64,000 nucleotides of DNA from Frateuria_A sp035943815 (GTDB taxonomy: Bacteria; Pseudomonadota; Gammaproteobacteria; Xanthomonadales; Rhodanobacteraceae), in contig NZ_DASZBU010000005.1 of the NCBI RefSeq assembly GCF_035943815.1, positions 1 to 64,000 of the forward strand. Reading direction: 5' to 3'. The notes beneath the pieces were generated by a model that was given only the letters and a program-made list of their open reading frames with translations, had not been told where the DNA came from and did not search any database. This document shows, in pieces, positions 16,869 through 26,415 of the stretch. The translations under genes and the position numbers were made by a program. Every line of letters starts with the position of its first letter. Position 1 is the stretch's first letter.

Positions 16869-17542
16869 CGCTGCGTCTCCCCACCCTTGACGGGCGTGGC
16901 CGACAGGCGCGCCAGGTCCTGCGGCGACAAGCGGTCACGCGGCGCATGCTGGGACAGCTGCAGCGCCCGGATGTAGGCCACGATCGCCCAACGGTCGTGC
17001 GGACCGATGCGGTCGGCATAGGGATACATCACGCCGTAGCCGTCGCTGATGACCTGATAGAAGTGACTGTCCGGCGCGTTGCGCAGGCGGTCGGTGTGGT
17101 AGCTCGGCGGCGCCGGGAAACCGCGGCGCACGATCATGCCGTCGCCGTTGCCGCTCGCTCCATGGCAGGGCGCGCAGTAGATGTCGAAACGCTCGCGACC
17201 CCGCTCCAGCAGCGCCAAGGTGAGCGGCAAGGGGTTGGCATAGCGCCGCTCGCCGACGTCGCCACGGGCCAGGCTGCGGCCTTGGTCGTCCAGCGGCAGC
17301 GCGGGCCCGGGCGGCGCCGGCACCAGCGTGCGGCCGCGCCGGCCGCTCGCGGTATCGGCCGCCGCGCCCTGTGCCATCGGCACGCTGCCCGGCGGCGGCG
17401 TGCGCGCACTGTTGCCGTCGGCGAACAGCGGGCTGGGCGCCAGCGGCTTGTACTTGGGCTGGTCGTACATGTCGTGCATGGCCTGCTCGCAGCCGGCCAG
17501 CGAGAGCAGCGAAAGCGCCAGCACGAGACGGTGCCCGTTCAC
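16865..17542 (-). CDS. actE: Alternative Complex III monoheme cytochrome ActE
   Basis: A 225-residue periplasmic lipoprotein cytochrome c. The signal peptide ends in the lipobox LSLAGC. The CAPCH heme site lies near residue 130 (FDIYCAPCHGASGNGDG), followed by the probable Met ligand in GVMYPYADRI. ActE is one of the heme proteins passing electrons from ActA/B to the oxidase. The GTG start overlaps the actD stop as GTGA and gives the correct lipoprotein signal. Middle region is rich in Pro and Ala and probably flexible. Confidence 0.92.
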   Translation of the reverse strand: MNGHRLVLALSLLSLAGCEQAMHDMYDQPKYKPLAPSPLFADGNSARTPPPGSVPMAQGAAADTASGRRGRTLVPAPPGPALPLDDQGRSLARGDVGERRYANPLPLTLALLERGRERFDIYCAPCHGASGNGDGMIVRRGFPAPPSYHTDRLRNAPDSHFYQVISDGYGVMYPYADRIGPHDRWAIVAYIRALQLSQHAPRDRLSPQDLARLSATPVKGGETQR

Positions 17543-18066
17543 GGCTTCACCTCGTCGATCGCCTGCGGCGTCAGCCGCGCGAGGGCGGCCCGCGCCTGCG
17601 ATGCCTCGAAGCGCGGATCGTCGGCGCGCAGCCACAGGAAGAAGCCGTCGCGGCTGGCCGCCTCGAAGCCCGGCACGGCGAACAGCGGATGCACCAGCCG
17701 CGGCAGGCCATTGGCGACGAACAGGCCGACGACGCCGAACAGCGCCGCGAACAGGATGGTCATTTCCAGCGCAGCCGGGACGAAGGCCGGCCAGCTCGCA
17801 TCGGGACGGCCGCCGACGTCGATCGGGTAATTCACCACCGAGGCGTACCACTCCAGGAACAAAGTGCCCAAGCCGCCGCACAGCCCGCCCAGCAGCACCA
17901 GCAACGGGATCCGGTCGCGCACCGGCCCGAGCGCCTCGGCCAGGCCTTCCACCGCATACGGCGTATAGGCCTCCAGCTGCGTGTAGCCCAGGCGGCGCAG
18001 CTCGCGCACCGCCAGCAGCAGCGCCTGAGCGTCGCCGAAACGGGCGAGCCAGCCGCGCGCGTTCAT
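17539..18066 (-). CDS. actD: Alternative Complex III subunit ActD (DUF3341)
   Basis: A 175-residue membrane protein with two central helices (about 56-75 and 95-118) and cytoplasmic ends, fitting ActD/DUF3341. Recognisable parts are the N-terminal ferredoxin-like stretch (LRRLGYTQLEAYTPYAVEGL), the GLCGGLGTLFLEWYASVVNYPIDVGGRP region and the C-terminal FFLWLRADDPRFE. No redox centre. In ACIII structures ActD packs between ActC and ActF. Overlaps both neighbours by 4 bases. Confidence 0.92.
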   Translation of the reverse strand: MNARGWLARFGDAQALLLAVRELRRLGYTQLEAYTPYAVEGLAEALGPVRDRIPLLVLLGGLCGGLGTLFLEWYASVVNYPIDVGGRPDASWPAFVPAALEMTILFAALFGVVGLFVANGLPRLVHPLFAVPGFEAASRDGFFLWLRADDPRFEASQARAALARLTPQAIDEVKP

Positions 18067-19406
18067 GCCGCCTCCCGGCCGAGCTTCGCGCGCAGCTTGC
18101 GCAGCTCGAACATCGGCAGCACCGGCAGCAGCCGCACGAACAAGAGGAAGAGCAGGAAGAACAGGCCAATGGAGCCGGCGAGGAAGCCGATGTCCCAGAA
18201 GGTGGGGTAGAACATGCCCCAGCTGGAAGGGAGGAAATCCCGGTACAGGCTGCTGACGATCAGTTCGAAGCGCTCGAACCACATGCCGATGAGCACCAAC
18301 ACGGCGATCACGAACAACGCCGTGCGGCTCTGTCGCACGCGCTCGAACCAGATCGCCTGGATCGCCACCACATTGCAGCCGACGATGGTCCAGTACACCC
18401 AGGCATAGGCGCCGGTGAGCTCGGCCATGGCATGCGCAATCTCGAAGCGGTCGCCGCCGTAGAAGGCGTTGAACAGTTCCGAGGCGTAGCTGTAGTCGAC
18501 GAACAGGCCGGCGGCGAGCATCAGCTTGGCGAGGTTGCGGATGTGCCGCGCGGTGATGAAGTCGCCCAGGTCAAAGAAGCGCCGCAGCGGGATGCCCAGC
18601 ACGAGCACCATGGCGAAGCCCGAGAACAGCGCGCCGGCGACGAAGAACGGCGGAAAGATGGTCGAATGCCAGCCCGGCAACAGGCCCTCGGAGAAATCCA
18701 GCGCCACCATCGAATGCACCGAGAACACCAGCGGGACCGCCATCGCGGCAAGCAGCAGGTTGAGCGTCTCGAAGCGCCGCCAATGCCGCGCCTCGCCGCG
18801 CCAGCCGAGCGCGAGCAGCCCGTAGAACACCTGTTTGCCGCGCGTGCCGGCGCGGTCGCGCAGAGACGCGAGGTCGGGGATCAGGCCGACGTAGAAGTAC
18901 AGGATCGACACGATCAGGTAGGCGACGATCGCCGAGAAGTCCCAGAACAGCGAGCTCCGCCATTGCGGCCACAGGCCCATGCGGTCGGGATAGGGCGCGA
19001 GCCAGTAGAAGAACCAGGGCCGGCCCAGGTGCAGGATGGGAAAGATGCCCGACACGGAAACGGCGAACACGGTCATCGCCTCGGCATAGCGGTTGAGCGC
19101 GTTGCGCCAGCCCTGCCGGGCCAGGTACAGGCCGCCGGAGATGAAGGTGCCGGCCATGCCGATGGCGATCCACCAAACGTAGTCGGCGATGGCGAAGGCC
19201 CAGGCAACCGGGATGTCCAGCCCCCAGATGCCCACGCCCTTGGCCAGCAGCCAGACGATGCCGACGCCCAGCCACGCGGTGAGCACGAAGGCCAGCGCGA
19301 AGGCGATCAGCCACAACCGGCCGGTCGGACGCTCGAGCACCAGGTTGCTCACCGTGTCGGTGATCGAGGCGTTGGTTTCGCGCGGGGCGAGCAGCGGCGC
19401 GCTCAT
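18063..19406 (-). CDS. actC: Alternative Complex III quinol-site subunit ActC
   Basis: A 447-residue NrfD/PsrC-type integral membrane protein with about ten helices, expected to hold the quinol oxidation site next to ActB. Family segments include WWIAIGMAGTFISGGLYLAR, FPILHLGRPWFFYWLAPYP, FSVHSMVALDFSEGLLPGWH and NLAKLMLAAGLFVDYSYASE. It is followed by actD with an ATGA overlap and separated from actB by 127 bases that hold a strong hairpin. Confidence 0.95.
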   Translation of the reverse strand: MSAPLLAPRETNASITDTVSNLVLERPTGRLWLIAFALAFVLTAWLGVGIVWLLAKGVGIWGLDIPVAWAFAIADYVWWIAIGMAGTFISGGLYLARQGWRNALNRYAEAMTVFAVSVSGIFPILHLGRPWFFYWLAPYPDRMGLWPQWRSSLFWDFSAIVAYLIVSILYFYVGLIPDLASLRDRAGTRGKQVFYGLLALGWRGEARHWRRFETLNLLLAAMAVPLVFSVHSMVALDFSEGLLPGWHSTIFPPFFVAGALFSGFAMVLVLGIPLRRFFDLGDFITARHIRNLAKLMLAAGLFVDYSYASELFNAFYGGDRFEIAHAMAELTGAYAWVYWTIVGCNVVAIQAIWFERVRQSRTALFVIAVLVLIGMWFERFELIVSSLYRDFLPSSWGMFYPTFWDIGFLAGSIGLFFLLFLLFVRLLPVLPMFELRKLRAKLGREAA

Positions 19407-19448
19407 GGCGATGCCTTCCAGCGCATCCGCGTACCGCGCGCTGCAGCT

Positions 19449-19479
19449 CCCTCTCCCCCGGCACAGCCGGGGGAGGGGG
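19449..19479. repeat. Palindrome in the actB-actC gap
   Basis: A 14-bp stem CCCTCTCCCCCGGC / GCCGGGGGAGGGGG (one mismatch, loop ACA) of the same family as the repeats at 15.3-15.5 kb and in lhr. It lies in the largest gap inside the act genes and may stabilise the actB mRNA end. There is no T-run, so it is not a typical terminator. Confidence 0.7.
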
Positions 19480-19533
19480 CCATGCTGAGGCCTACGCGTG
19501 ACGGTGCGTGCTCATGGCGAGCGTGGTACGCGC

Positions 19534-22473
19534 TCATGCGTCGTCCTCCAGCGCCGGATGCGGGTTGCGGATCGCCGCCAGGTAGGTCGTGTGCGGGCGC
19601 GTGTTGAGCTCCTCCAGCAGGGCGTAGTTCCGCGGCGAGGCCTTCTGGCGACTGACCGCAGTGGCCGGGTCCTGTTGGTCGCCGAATACGATCGCCTGCG
19701 TGGGGCACGCCGCCTGGCAGGCGGTCAGCACCTCGCCGTCGGTGATGCGCCGTCCTTCGCGGTCCGCGGCGATGTGTGCGGTCTCGATGCGTTGAATGCA
19801 GTAGGTGCACTTCTCCATGACGCCGCGGTTGCGCACGGAGACGTCCGGGTTTCGCTGGGCCTTGAGGCTTTCGGTAGCGAGGTCGCTGTACTGCAGAAAA
19901 TTGAAGCGGCGCACCTTGTACGGGCAGTTGTTGGAGCAGAATCGCGTGCCCACGCAGCGGTTGTAGACCTGTACGTTGAGCCCCTCGGTGTCGTGCACGG
20001 TGGCGCCGACCGGACAAACCATCTCGCAGGGCGCGTGCTCGCAATGCATGCACGGCACCGGCTGGTGGTGGATGCGCGGTGCGGCCGCCTCGCCCTCGTA
20101 GTAGCGGTCGACGCGGATCCAGTGCATCTCGCGGCCGCGCTCGACTTCCTCGGCACCGACCACGGGAATGTTGTTCTCTGCCTGGCAGGCGAGCGTGCAG
20201 GCGCCGCAGCCGATACAGGCGTTGAGGTCCACGCTCATGCCCCAGGCGTATTCGCCGCGTGGGCGGTCGGGGTAGAGGCTGGGCGGGGCGGGCGGATCCT
20301 TCGCGAATGCAGGGTGGACGCGAAAGTCTTCCAGCGTGCCTGCGCGTACCGGCGCGCGCCCTTCCATGGCGTGGTGGCGTTGCGTCGTGGCGAGCGCATA
20401 GCGCGCACCGGTGCGGTTGATCTGCAGGCCGCCGCCGCGCCAGGGTGCGGCGAGGCTGCGCAGCGCATAGGCGTCGAAGCCCAGCCGTTCGCCCACCCGG
20501 CCGGCGGCGCGGCGGCCGTAGCCAAGGCACACGGTGACGCTGCGCGCGGCCTGCCCGGGCATAACCCAGACCGGCGCCTGGGTGTGGCGCCCCTCGATGC
20601 GCAACTCCAGCGCGTCGCCGTTCTCGAGGCCGTGCGCAAGCGCAAGCTCGGGGCTCACCAGTGCCACGTTGCTCCAGGTCAGCGTGGTCAGCGGCTTGGG
20701 CAGTTCCTGCAGCCAGCCGTTGTTGGCGTAGCGCCCGTCCCACACGGTGGGGTCTGGTGCGAACAACAGTTCGAGGCTGGCCGGTTCGGCCGCCGCCGGC
20801 CGCTGCGCGAGAAAGGCAGCGTCCACCGGCGCGCGCCGCGCGGGCGGCGCACTGCGGGCGATGACGCCTGCCTGCAGGCTAGCCGTCCAGAAGCCATCCA
20901 GGTCGGCGCCAGCCTGGCCGCGCCAGGTGGCCTGCACGCGCTCGCGTTCGCCCCGCGTGTCGCCCAGGAACATCGCCAGCAGCTCGTGCACGCTGCGGCT
21001 GTCATAGAGCGGCGTGATCACCGGCTGCACGAGGCTGGCGCTGCCGTCGGTGGCGCGCAGGTCCGACCAGCTTTCCAGCGCGTGCGAGCGCGGCAGGTGC
21101 CATTGGCAGGCACTCGCGGTCTCGTCGCGGTACAGGCCCAGATGGAGGCGGTGGGGCACCTTGGCGAGCAGTTCGGCGAAGCGCGCATCGACCGGCGCGG
21201 CGTAGGCCGGGTTGCCGTCCAGGACCAGCAAGGTGTCCACACGCCCGGCAGCCATCGCCGCGATCAGTTCACGCAGGCCTTCGCCGGCGCTCTCCCACGG
21301 TTCGGGCGGCGCGTAGTACTCGACCGTGCGGCCGACGTTGCCGAGCGCCTCGTTCAGCAGATGCGCCAGAGCGTGCACCCAGGGCGGTTGCGTGCGGCCG
21401 GCCAGCACCAGCGCACTGCCTCGCTGCGCCTGGAGATCCTGCGCCAACGCGCGCAGGCGGCGCGCGGCGATGCCGCTGGACTGAGCCGCGTGCACGCCCG
21501 GCAGCCCGAGCAACTCGCCGAGCTCCAGCGCGAAGCTGCCCACCTGCGCGCTGGCGAGCGGCCAGCGATGGTCGGCCTTGGCACCGGTAAGGCTCGGGCT
21601 GGCCTCGACCGCGTAGAGCCGGTTGAAGACGGCGGCCTCGGGCTGGCGGCCGCCGGTGAAGTCGCGGGCATGGCGCAGCGCGCCAGGCAGGCTGCCGAGG
21701 AAATCGGCCTCCAGCGCCAGCACCACCTTCGCCTGATCGAAGCGGTAGCGCGCGCGCAGCGGCGTGCCGAAGGCGAGCCGTGCGCCGGCCAGCGCGTTGT
21801 CCTCGTCCACCGGCTCGTACTGGAACCAGCGCGAGCCGGGGAAGCGAGCCAGCCACGCCGCGCGCTGCGCCGCCAGCGTGGGCGAGTCGATGCGCCCGCC
21901 CAGCACGTGCAGGCCACGGCCGTCGCGCGCGTGGCGCGCGGCGAGCGCCTCGGCCTGCTCGCGGAACTCGTCCCAGCTCGCCGGCACGCCTTCGCGCAAC
22001 GGCGCCTGCGAGCGGTCCGGATCCCACAGCTCGAGCACGGCCGCCTGCATCGCCGGCGAGGTGGCGCCCAGGCTCATCGGATGGGCAGGGTTGCCCTCGA
22101 TCTTGGTCGGGCGGCCCTGATGCGTCTCCACCAGCACGCCCGCGACGTCGCCGGCGCAGGCGAGCGTGCTGGCGTAGAAGCGCGGCAGCGCCGGCGGCAG
22201 TTCGTCGGGACGGCGCACCCATGGCACCAGTTGCTCCTGCGGCGGACGGCTGCAGGCGCCCAGGCCCGCCAACGCGAGCGAAGCGCCGAGCAGCCTGAGA
22301 AAACCGCGACGATCGACCTTCGGCTCCAGCTGCGACAGCTGCGGAAAGGCTTCCTGCAGGCGGTCGCGCCAGTCCGGCTGTTCGATGAGCTCCTCCAGCG
22401 CGCGCCAGTAGCGCGGACCGCGGGCATCGCCCAACCGCGTGCGCAGCGCGTCGAGGGCGGTCGGCCGGCTCAT
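19534..22473 (-). CDS. actB: Alternative Complex III fused molybdopterin-like/iron-sulfur subunit ActB
   Basis: A 979-residue periplasmic protein. It has a twin-arginine motif RRGFLRLLG (55-63), a long region homologous to molybdopterin oxidoreductases (about 80-700) that in ActB carries no molybdenum cofactor, and a C-terminal ferredoxin-like domain (about 740-970). Cys clusters CIGCGACTLAC, CMHCEHAPCEMVCPVG, CVGTRFCSNNCPY and CTYC...CQAACPTQAI would bind several iron-sulfur clusters. The fusion matches the single-chain ActB of ACIII. Located between actA and actC. Confidence 0.96.
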   Translation of the reverse strand: MSRPTALDALRTRLGDARGPRYWRALEELIEQPDWRDRLQEAFPQLSQLEPKVDRRGFLRLLGASLALAGLGACSRPPQEQLVPWVRRPDELPPALPRFYASTLACAGDVAGVLVETHQGRPTKIEGNPAHPMSLGATSPAMQAAVLELWDPDRSQAPLREGVPASWDEFREQAEALAARHARDGRGLHVLGGRIDSPTLAAQRAAWLARFPGSRWFQYEPVDEDNALAGARLAFGTPLRARYRFDQAKVVLALEADFLGSLPGALRHARDFTGGRQPEAAVFNRLYAVEASPSLTGAKADHRWPLASAQVGSFALELGELLGLPGVHAAQSSGIAARRLRALAQDLQAQRGSALVLAGRTQPPWVHALAHLLNEALGNVGRTVEYYAPPEPWESAGEGLRELIAAMAAGRVDTLLVLDGNPAYAAPVDARFAELLAKVPHRLHLGLYRDETASACQWHLPRSHALESWSDLRATDGSASLVQPVITPLYDSRSVHELLAMFLGDTRGERERVQATWRGQAGADLDGFWTASLQAGVIARSAPPARRAPVDAAFLAQRPAAAEPASLELLFAPDPTVWDGRYANNGWLQELPKPLTTLTWSNVALVSPELALAHGLENGDALELRIEGRHTQAPVWVMPGQAARSVTVCLGYGRRAAGRVGERLGFDAYALRSLAAPWRGGGLQINRTGARYALATTQRHHAMEGRAPVRAGTLEDFRVHPAFAKDPPAPPSLYPDRPRGEYAWGMSVDLNACIGCGACTLACQAENNIPVVGAEEVERGREMHWIRVDRYYEGEAAAPRIHHQPVPCMHCEHAPCEMVCPVGATVHDTEGLNVQVYNRCVGTRFCSNNCPYKVRRFNFLQYSDLATESLKAQRNPDVSVRNRGVMEKCTYCIQRIETAHIAADREGRRITDGEVLTACQAACPTQAIVFGDQQDPATAVSRQKASPRNYALLEELNTRPHTTYLAAIRNPHPALEDDA

Positions 22474-22543
22474 GCGCGCTTCCGCCCGCGCCTGCCGCCG
22501 ACGCCGCCGGCGGAATGGGCGCCGAGGCGTGGCATGCGGCCGG

Positions 22544-23191
22544 TCAGCGGTGGCATACCGAGCAATCCGTCAGCCGGCGCGTGTCGACGTGGTAGCGCTC
22601 GACCAGCGCCAGACCCAGCTTTTCCTGGTCCTGTGGCTTCCAGCCCATGGCGAACTCTTGCTCGCGCGGGCGCAGGTACTTCTGCGGCGCGCGGTGGCAG
22701 TCCAGGCACCACTTCATCGACAAGGGCTGCGTGCGCATGGTCAGCGCCATGCGGTCGACACGGCCGTGGCAGCTCTCGCAGCCCACACCCTTGGCCACGT
22801 GGATGGAGTGGTTGAAGTAGACGAAGTCGGGCAGCTGGTGCACGCGCTGCCAGTGCAGCGCTACGCCACGCTGCCAGCTCTGCACCACCGGCGCGAGCAT
22901 CGCCTGGTCGGTGTAGAGCTGCGAGTGGCAGGTCATGCAGGTGGAGATCGGCGGGATGCCGGCGAAGGCGTCCGTTTCCACCGTGGCGTGGCAGTAGCGG
23001 CAGTCGATGCCGTCGTCGCCCACGTGGTGTTTGTGGCTGAAGGGCACCGGCTGCTCCACGGCTTCGCCGATGCGGTGCTGCTCGTTGGTCAGTCCGCGCC
23101 AGGCCAGCACGGCGGCACTGGCCAGGATCAGCAGCGCCAGCAGGGCGAGCTTGACGAACAAGCCGAAGCGCGGATGGAAGATCTGGCTCAT
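22544..23191 (-). CDS. actA: Alternative Complex III pentaheme cytochrome ActA
   Basis: A 215-residue multiheme cytochrome c anchored by one N-terminal helix (about 11-31). Five CxxCH heme sites are visible at 64-68, 85-89, 138-142, 162-166 and 210-214, the last ending one residue before the C-terminus. This number agrees with the pentaheme ActA of Rhodothermus marinus. It passes electrons from the ActB iron-sulfur chain to ActE or directly to the oxidase. A GAGAGGG site lies in front of the ATG; 70 bases separate it from actB. Confidence 0.95.
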   Translation of the reverse strand: MSQIFHPRFGLFVKLALLALLILASAAVLAWRGLTNEQHRIGEAVEQPVPFSHKHHVGDDGIDCRYCHATVETDAFAGIPPISTCMTCHSQLYTDQAMLAPVVQSWQRGVALHWQRVHQLPDFVYFNHSIHVAKGVGCESCHGRVDRMALTMRTQPLSMKWCLDCHRAPQKYLRPREQEFAMGWKPQDQEKLGLALVERYHVDTRRLTDCSVCHR

Positions 23192-23314
23192 CGCCCTCTC
23201 GTGGTGATCCTTTCAAGCGAGCGCTCGCCTTCCAGCATCGCAGGCGGCGCGTGAAGCGCATGCCCGCGCTCTCATTGGTTTGAGCCGGCGCGAAGCGCCC
23301 GCCTTCGCTCATCT

Positions 23315-23337
23315 CTCCCGCTGGAGGGAAGCGGGAG
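23315..23337. repeat. Hairpin between the dehydrogenase genes and actA
   Basis: CTCCCGC (23315-23321) pairs with GCGGGAG (23331-23337), loop TGGAGGGAA. A degenerate member of the CTCTCCC palindrome family. The 159-base gap (23192-23350) is the only large break between the GMC dehydrogenase genes and actA, so a second promoter may lie there; no clear one is seen. Confidence 0.5.
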
Positions 23338-23350
23338 GGAGGAGGCCAGG

Positions 23351-24658
23351 CTAGCCACCCGGCGACTTGCGCAGCGTCTTGCGCAGGTCTTCCACGTGGC
23401 CGGCGTCCACTGCCTCCGCCTGGTTGCCCCACGCGTTGCGGATGTAGGTGGTGAGGTCGGCGATCTGCGCGTCGTCGAGGTGATCGGCGAAACCCTGCAT
23501 GGCCAGACCGGTGGGATCGCCGCTCTTCGTGACCGGGATGCGTGCGCCCTGCAGGATCACCCCGATCAGCGTGTCGGCACTCCTGGCCTGTACCGCGCTG
23601 CTCTGGCGCAGTGGCGGGAAGGCGCCCAGCTCGCCTTGCCCCTGGGCGAGGTGGCAGCCGGCGCAGTTGTCGACGTACAACGCCGCGCCGCGGTCGAGCG
23701 TGCCGTGATCGACGCGACCCGCCGATGCCTCCTTCGGCGTGGGCAGGCTCTTGAGGTAGACGGCGATCGCCCGGCGGTCGGCCTCGCTCATGTACTGCGT
23801 GGACTGCTCGACCACCTCGGCCATGGGCCCGGCGGCGGCGGTGCGATCGTTCCGACCGGTGCCCAGATACTGCACGATGTCCTGTTCGCTCCAGCTTCCC
23901 AGCCCATCGCGCGCGCCGCCGGCCAGGCTCGGCGCAAAGGCGTTCTCGGCGTAGCCACCGGAGAACGGGTCGTCCATGTCGGTGGCGCCGGCGAAATTTC
24001 TCTTGCTGTGGCAGGCGCCGCAGTGGCCCGCGCCCTGGACGAGGTAGGCGCCGCGATTCCATTGCGCCGAGCGCTTCGGGTCGCTCCGGTAGGTGCCGTC
24101 CTGGAAATACATGCCGTCCCACGCTGCCATGACGCCGCGCTGGTCGAGTGGCCACGGCAGCTCGTTGTGCCGCTTGGCCTGGCGCACCGGCGCGAGCGTG
24201 TCGAGGTAGGCCTTGATCGCCCGCACGTCGTCGCGACTCAGGCGCGTGTACCAGGGATAGGGAAAGGCCGGGTACAGGTGATTGCCTTCGCGGTCGATGC
24301 CCTCGTGCATGGCGCGATAGAAGTCGGCGTCGTTCCAGTCACCGATGCCGGTTTCCATGTCGGGGGTGATGTTGCTGGAGTAGATCGTCCCGAACGGCGT
24401 GGGGATCGCACGATCGCCGGCGAACGGCGTGCCGCCGGGGGCGGTATGGCAGGCCGCGCAGTCGCCGATGCGCACCAGGTAGCGGCCGCGCGCGATGTCG
24501 CCGTAGGGGCCGGGGCTCATGCGCTCGCCAAGCTTGATGGCCGAGGGCGCCGCCAGATCGCGGTCATGGGTGCAGGCGGTGCAGAGCGCGGCGGCGAGCA
24601 CCAGGCCCATGAGCGCCGCGGCCCTTCGCAAGGCCGCCCCTTGCGCACGCGCTCTCAT
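23351..24658 (-). CDS. Triheme cytochrome c subunit of membrane GMC dehydrogenase
   Basis: A 435-residue periplasmic cytochrome with three heme sites: CAACH (67-71), CGACH (about 218) and CAGCH (about 342), as in the cytochrome subunits of bacterial alcohol, gluconate, sorbitol and fructose dehydrogenases. The N-terminal hydrophobic segment (about 12-30) ends in CTAC and may be a lipoprotein or signal peptide. It would receive electrons from the flavoprotein and reduce membrane quinone. The start overlaps the GMC gene stop by 4 bases. Confidence 0.92.
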   Translation of the reverse strand: MRARAQGAALRRAAALMGLVLAAALCTACTHDRDLAAPSAIKLGERMSPGPYGDIARGRYLVRIGDCAACHTAPGGTPFAGDRAIPTPFGTIYSSNITPDMETGIGDWNDADFYRAMHEGIDREGNHLYPAFPYPWYTRLSRDDVRAIKAYLDTLAPVRQAKRHNELPWPLDQRGVMAAWDGMYFQDGTYRSDPKRSAQWNRGAYLVQGAGHCGACHSKRNFAGATDMDDPFSGGYAENAFAPSLAGGARDGLGSWSEQDIVQYLGTGRNDRTAAAGPMAEVVEQSTQYMSEADRRAIAVYLKSLPTPKEASAGRVDHGTLDRGAALYVDNCAGCHLAQGQGELGAFPPLRQSSAVQARSADTLIGVILQGARIPVTKSGDPTGLAMQGFADHLDDAQIADLTTYIRNAWGNQAEAVDAGHVEDLRKTLRKSPGG

Positions 24659-26415
24659 GTCGCCACCAGCGGGCCGGGGTTCTTCAGGTAGCGCTTCATC
24701 GCCTCGGCCGACCAGTAGGTCAGCGCACCGACGGTGCCGGTGGGGTTGTAGCCGGCGTTCTGCGGAAACACGCTCGAGCCCATCACCCACAGGTTCGGCA
24801 CGTCCCAGCTCTGCAGGAACCGGTTGACGACGCTGGTCTTGGGGTCGGTGCCCATCACCGCGCCGCCGGTGTTGTGAGTGGTCTGGTAGGGCACGATCGA
24901 GTAGGGACCCTGACGCTTCTTCACGTGCACGCTGGCGCCGGGGATCGCGCGGCCGATCGTGGCGGCCTGGTCGGTGAGGAAATCCGACATCTTGTGTTCG
25001 TTGGGCTGGAAATCGAAGGTCAGCCGCAACAGCGGGTTGCCGTACGCATCGCGCCAGGTGGGGTCCAGGTCCAGGTAGCTTCCGCGGTAGCTCATCACGC
25101 TGCCGTGGGTGGCGATCGAGCATGCGGTGAGGTAGTTCTCGTGCATCGCCTGCTTCCAGCCCGCGCCCCACTTGGCCGCATGCTCCGGCAGGTAGTGCTG
25201 CAGGATCGGCCGCCCGCCGGTATTCCACAGCGCGACGTAGCCGCCGCCGATGAAGCCGTGCGGGCCGTGGTCGAAATTGTCGCCGTTGAACTCGTCGATC
25301 GCCTGACCCAGCGCGCCGGCGCCCATGAAGGGGTTGAGGCGCTCTTTCTGGAACACGTCCACCGAGGAGGTGATCTGGTAGGCGTAGTTGCGCCCGACCA
25401 CGCCGGTGTTGGCGACCGGGTCGTAGGGCTGGCCGATCTTGGAGAGCAGCAGCAGGTGCACGTTGTGCTGGGCGAAGGCGCACAGCACCACCATCTCGGC
25501 CGGCTGCTCGATCTCGTTGCCGTCGACGTCGACATAGGTGACGCCGGTGGCGCGCTTGCCGCTGCCGTCGGTGTTGACGCGGGTGACGTTGCAATGGGTA
25601 CGGAAGTGGAAGTTCTCCTTCTTCAGCAGCACCGGCAGGATCGTCGTCTGCGGACTGGCCTTGGAGTAGTTGCCGCAGCCGAACCACTCGCAATAACCGC
25701 AATAGGTGCACTGGCCCATCTGCACGCCGAGCGGGTTGCGGTACGGCCGCGAGGCGTTGGCGGCAGGGCAGGGAAACGGCTTGAAGCCGGCCTCGCGCGC
25801 GGCCTTGTCGAACAGCACGGTGGAGGCGCTGCGCTCCAGCGGCGGCAGCGGATAGCCGCGTGTGCGCGGCCCCTCGAAGGGGTTGCCGCCGGCCACGAGC
25901 TGGCCCTTGACGTTGCCGGCCTGCCCGGAGACGCCGCACAGGTACTCGAAGCGGTCGTAGTAGGGCTCCAGCTCGTCGTAGCTGACGCCCCAGTCCTGCA
26001 GGTTCATGTCGGCCGGGACGAAGCCTTTGCCGTAGCGCTGCTCGGTGTGCGAGCGGATCACGAAGTCCTGCGGCAGGAAACGCCAGCACTGGCCGTTCCA
26101 GTGCACGCCCGCACCACCCACGCCCGACGCGGGCAGGAACGAGCCCAGGTGGCGCATCGGCAACGCGGTCTGGCTGGCGTTGTTGCGGAAGGTCAGCGAC
26201 TCGCGCTCGGGCGCCTCGAAGATCTGCTTGCGCACCGCATAGCGCAGCTCGTCCTGGATGTGGTCGGTGGCGAAGTCCGGCACGGTGTCCCGCCAGGCGC
26301 CCCGCTCCAGCGCCAGGACCTGCACGCCGGCATCGGTGAGTTCCTGCGCGATGATCGAGGCGGTCCAGCCGAAGCCAACCAGCACTACGTCCACCGGTGG
26401 CATGCGCCTGGCCAT
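24655..26415 (-). CDS. GMC-family FAD dehydrogenase large subunit
   Basis: The 586-residue catalytic subunit of a three-subunit sugar/alcohol dehydrogenase. It shows the FAD-binding loop GFGWTAS (about 14-20), an ALERG end of the second beta strand, a Cys group CTYCGYCEWFGC (about 225-236) like the one that binds a 3Fe-4S cluster in FAD-glucose dehydrogenases, and the C-terminal GMC active-site pair in TTHNTGGAVMG and AGYNPTGT. No signal peptide; it is probably exported with the Tat-signal small subunit. The substrate (gluconate, glucose, fructose or another polyol) cannot be decided. Confidence 0.92.
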   Translation of the reverse strand: MARRMPPVDVVLVGFGWTASIIAQELTDAGVQVLALERGAWRDTVPDFATDHIQDELRYAVRKQIFEAPERESLTFRNNASQTALPMRHLGSFLPASGVGGAGVHWNGQCWRFLPQDFVIRSHTEQRYGKGFVPADMNLQDWGVSYDELEPYYDRFEYLCGVSGQAGNVKGQLVAGGNPFEGPRTRGYPLPPLERSASTVLFDKAAREAGFKPFPCPAANASRPYRNPLGVQMGQCTYCGYCEWFGCGNYSKASPQTTILPVLLKKENFHFRTHCNVTRVNTDGSGKRATGVTYVDVDGNEIEQPAEMVVLCAFAQHNVHLLLLSKIGQPYDPVANTGVVGRNYAYQITSSVDVFQKERLNPFMGAGALGQAIDEFNGDNFDHGPHGFIGGGYVALWNTGGRPILQHYLPEHAAKWGAGWKQAMHENYLTACSIATHGSVMSYRGSYLDLDPTWRDAYGNPLLRLTFDFQPNEHKMSDFLTDQAATIGRAIPGASVHVKKRQGPYSIVPYQTTHNTGGAVMGTDPKTSVVNRFLQSWDVPNLWVMGSSVFPQNAGYNPTGTVGALTYWSAEAMKRYLKNPGPLVAT

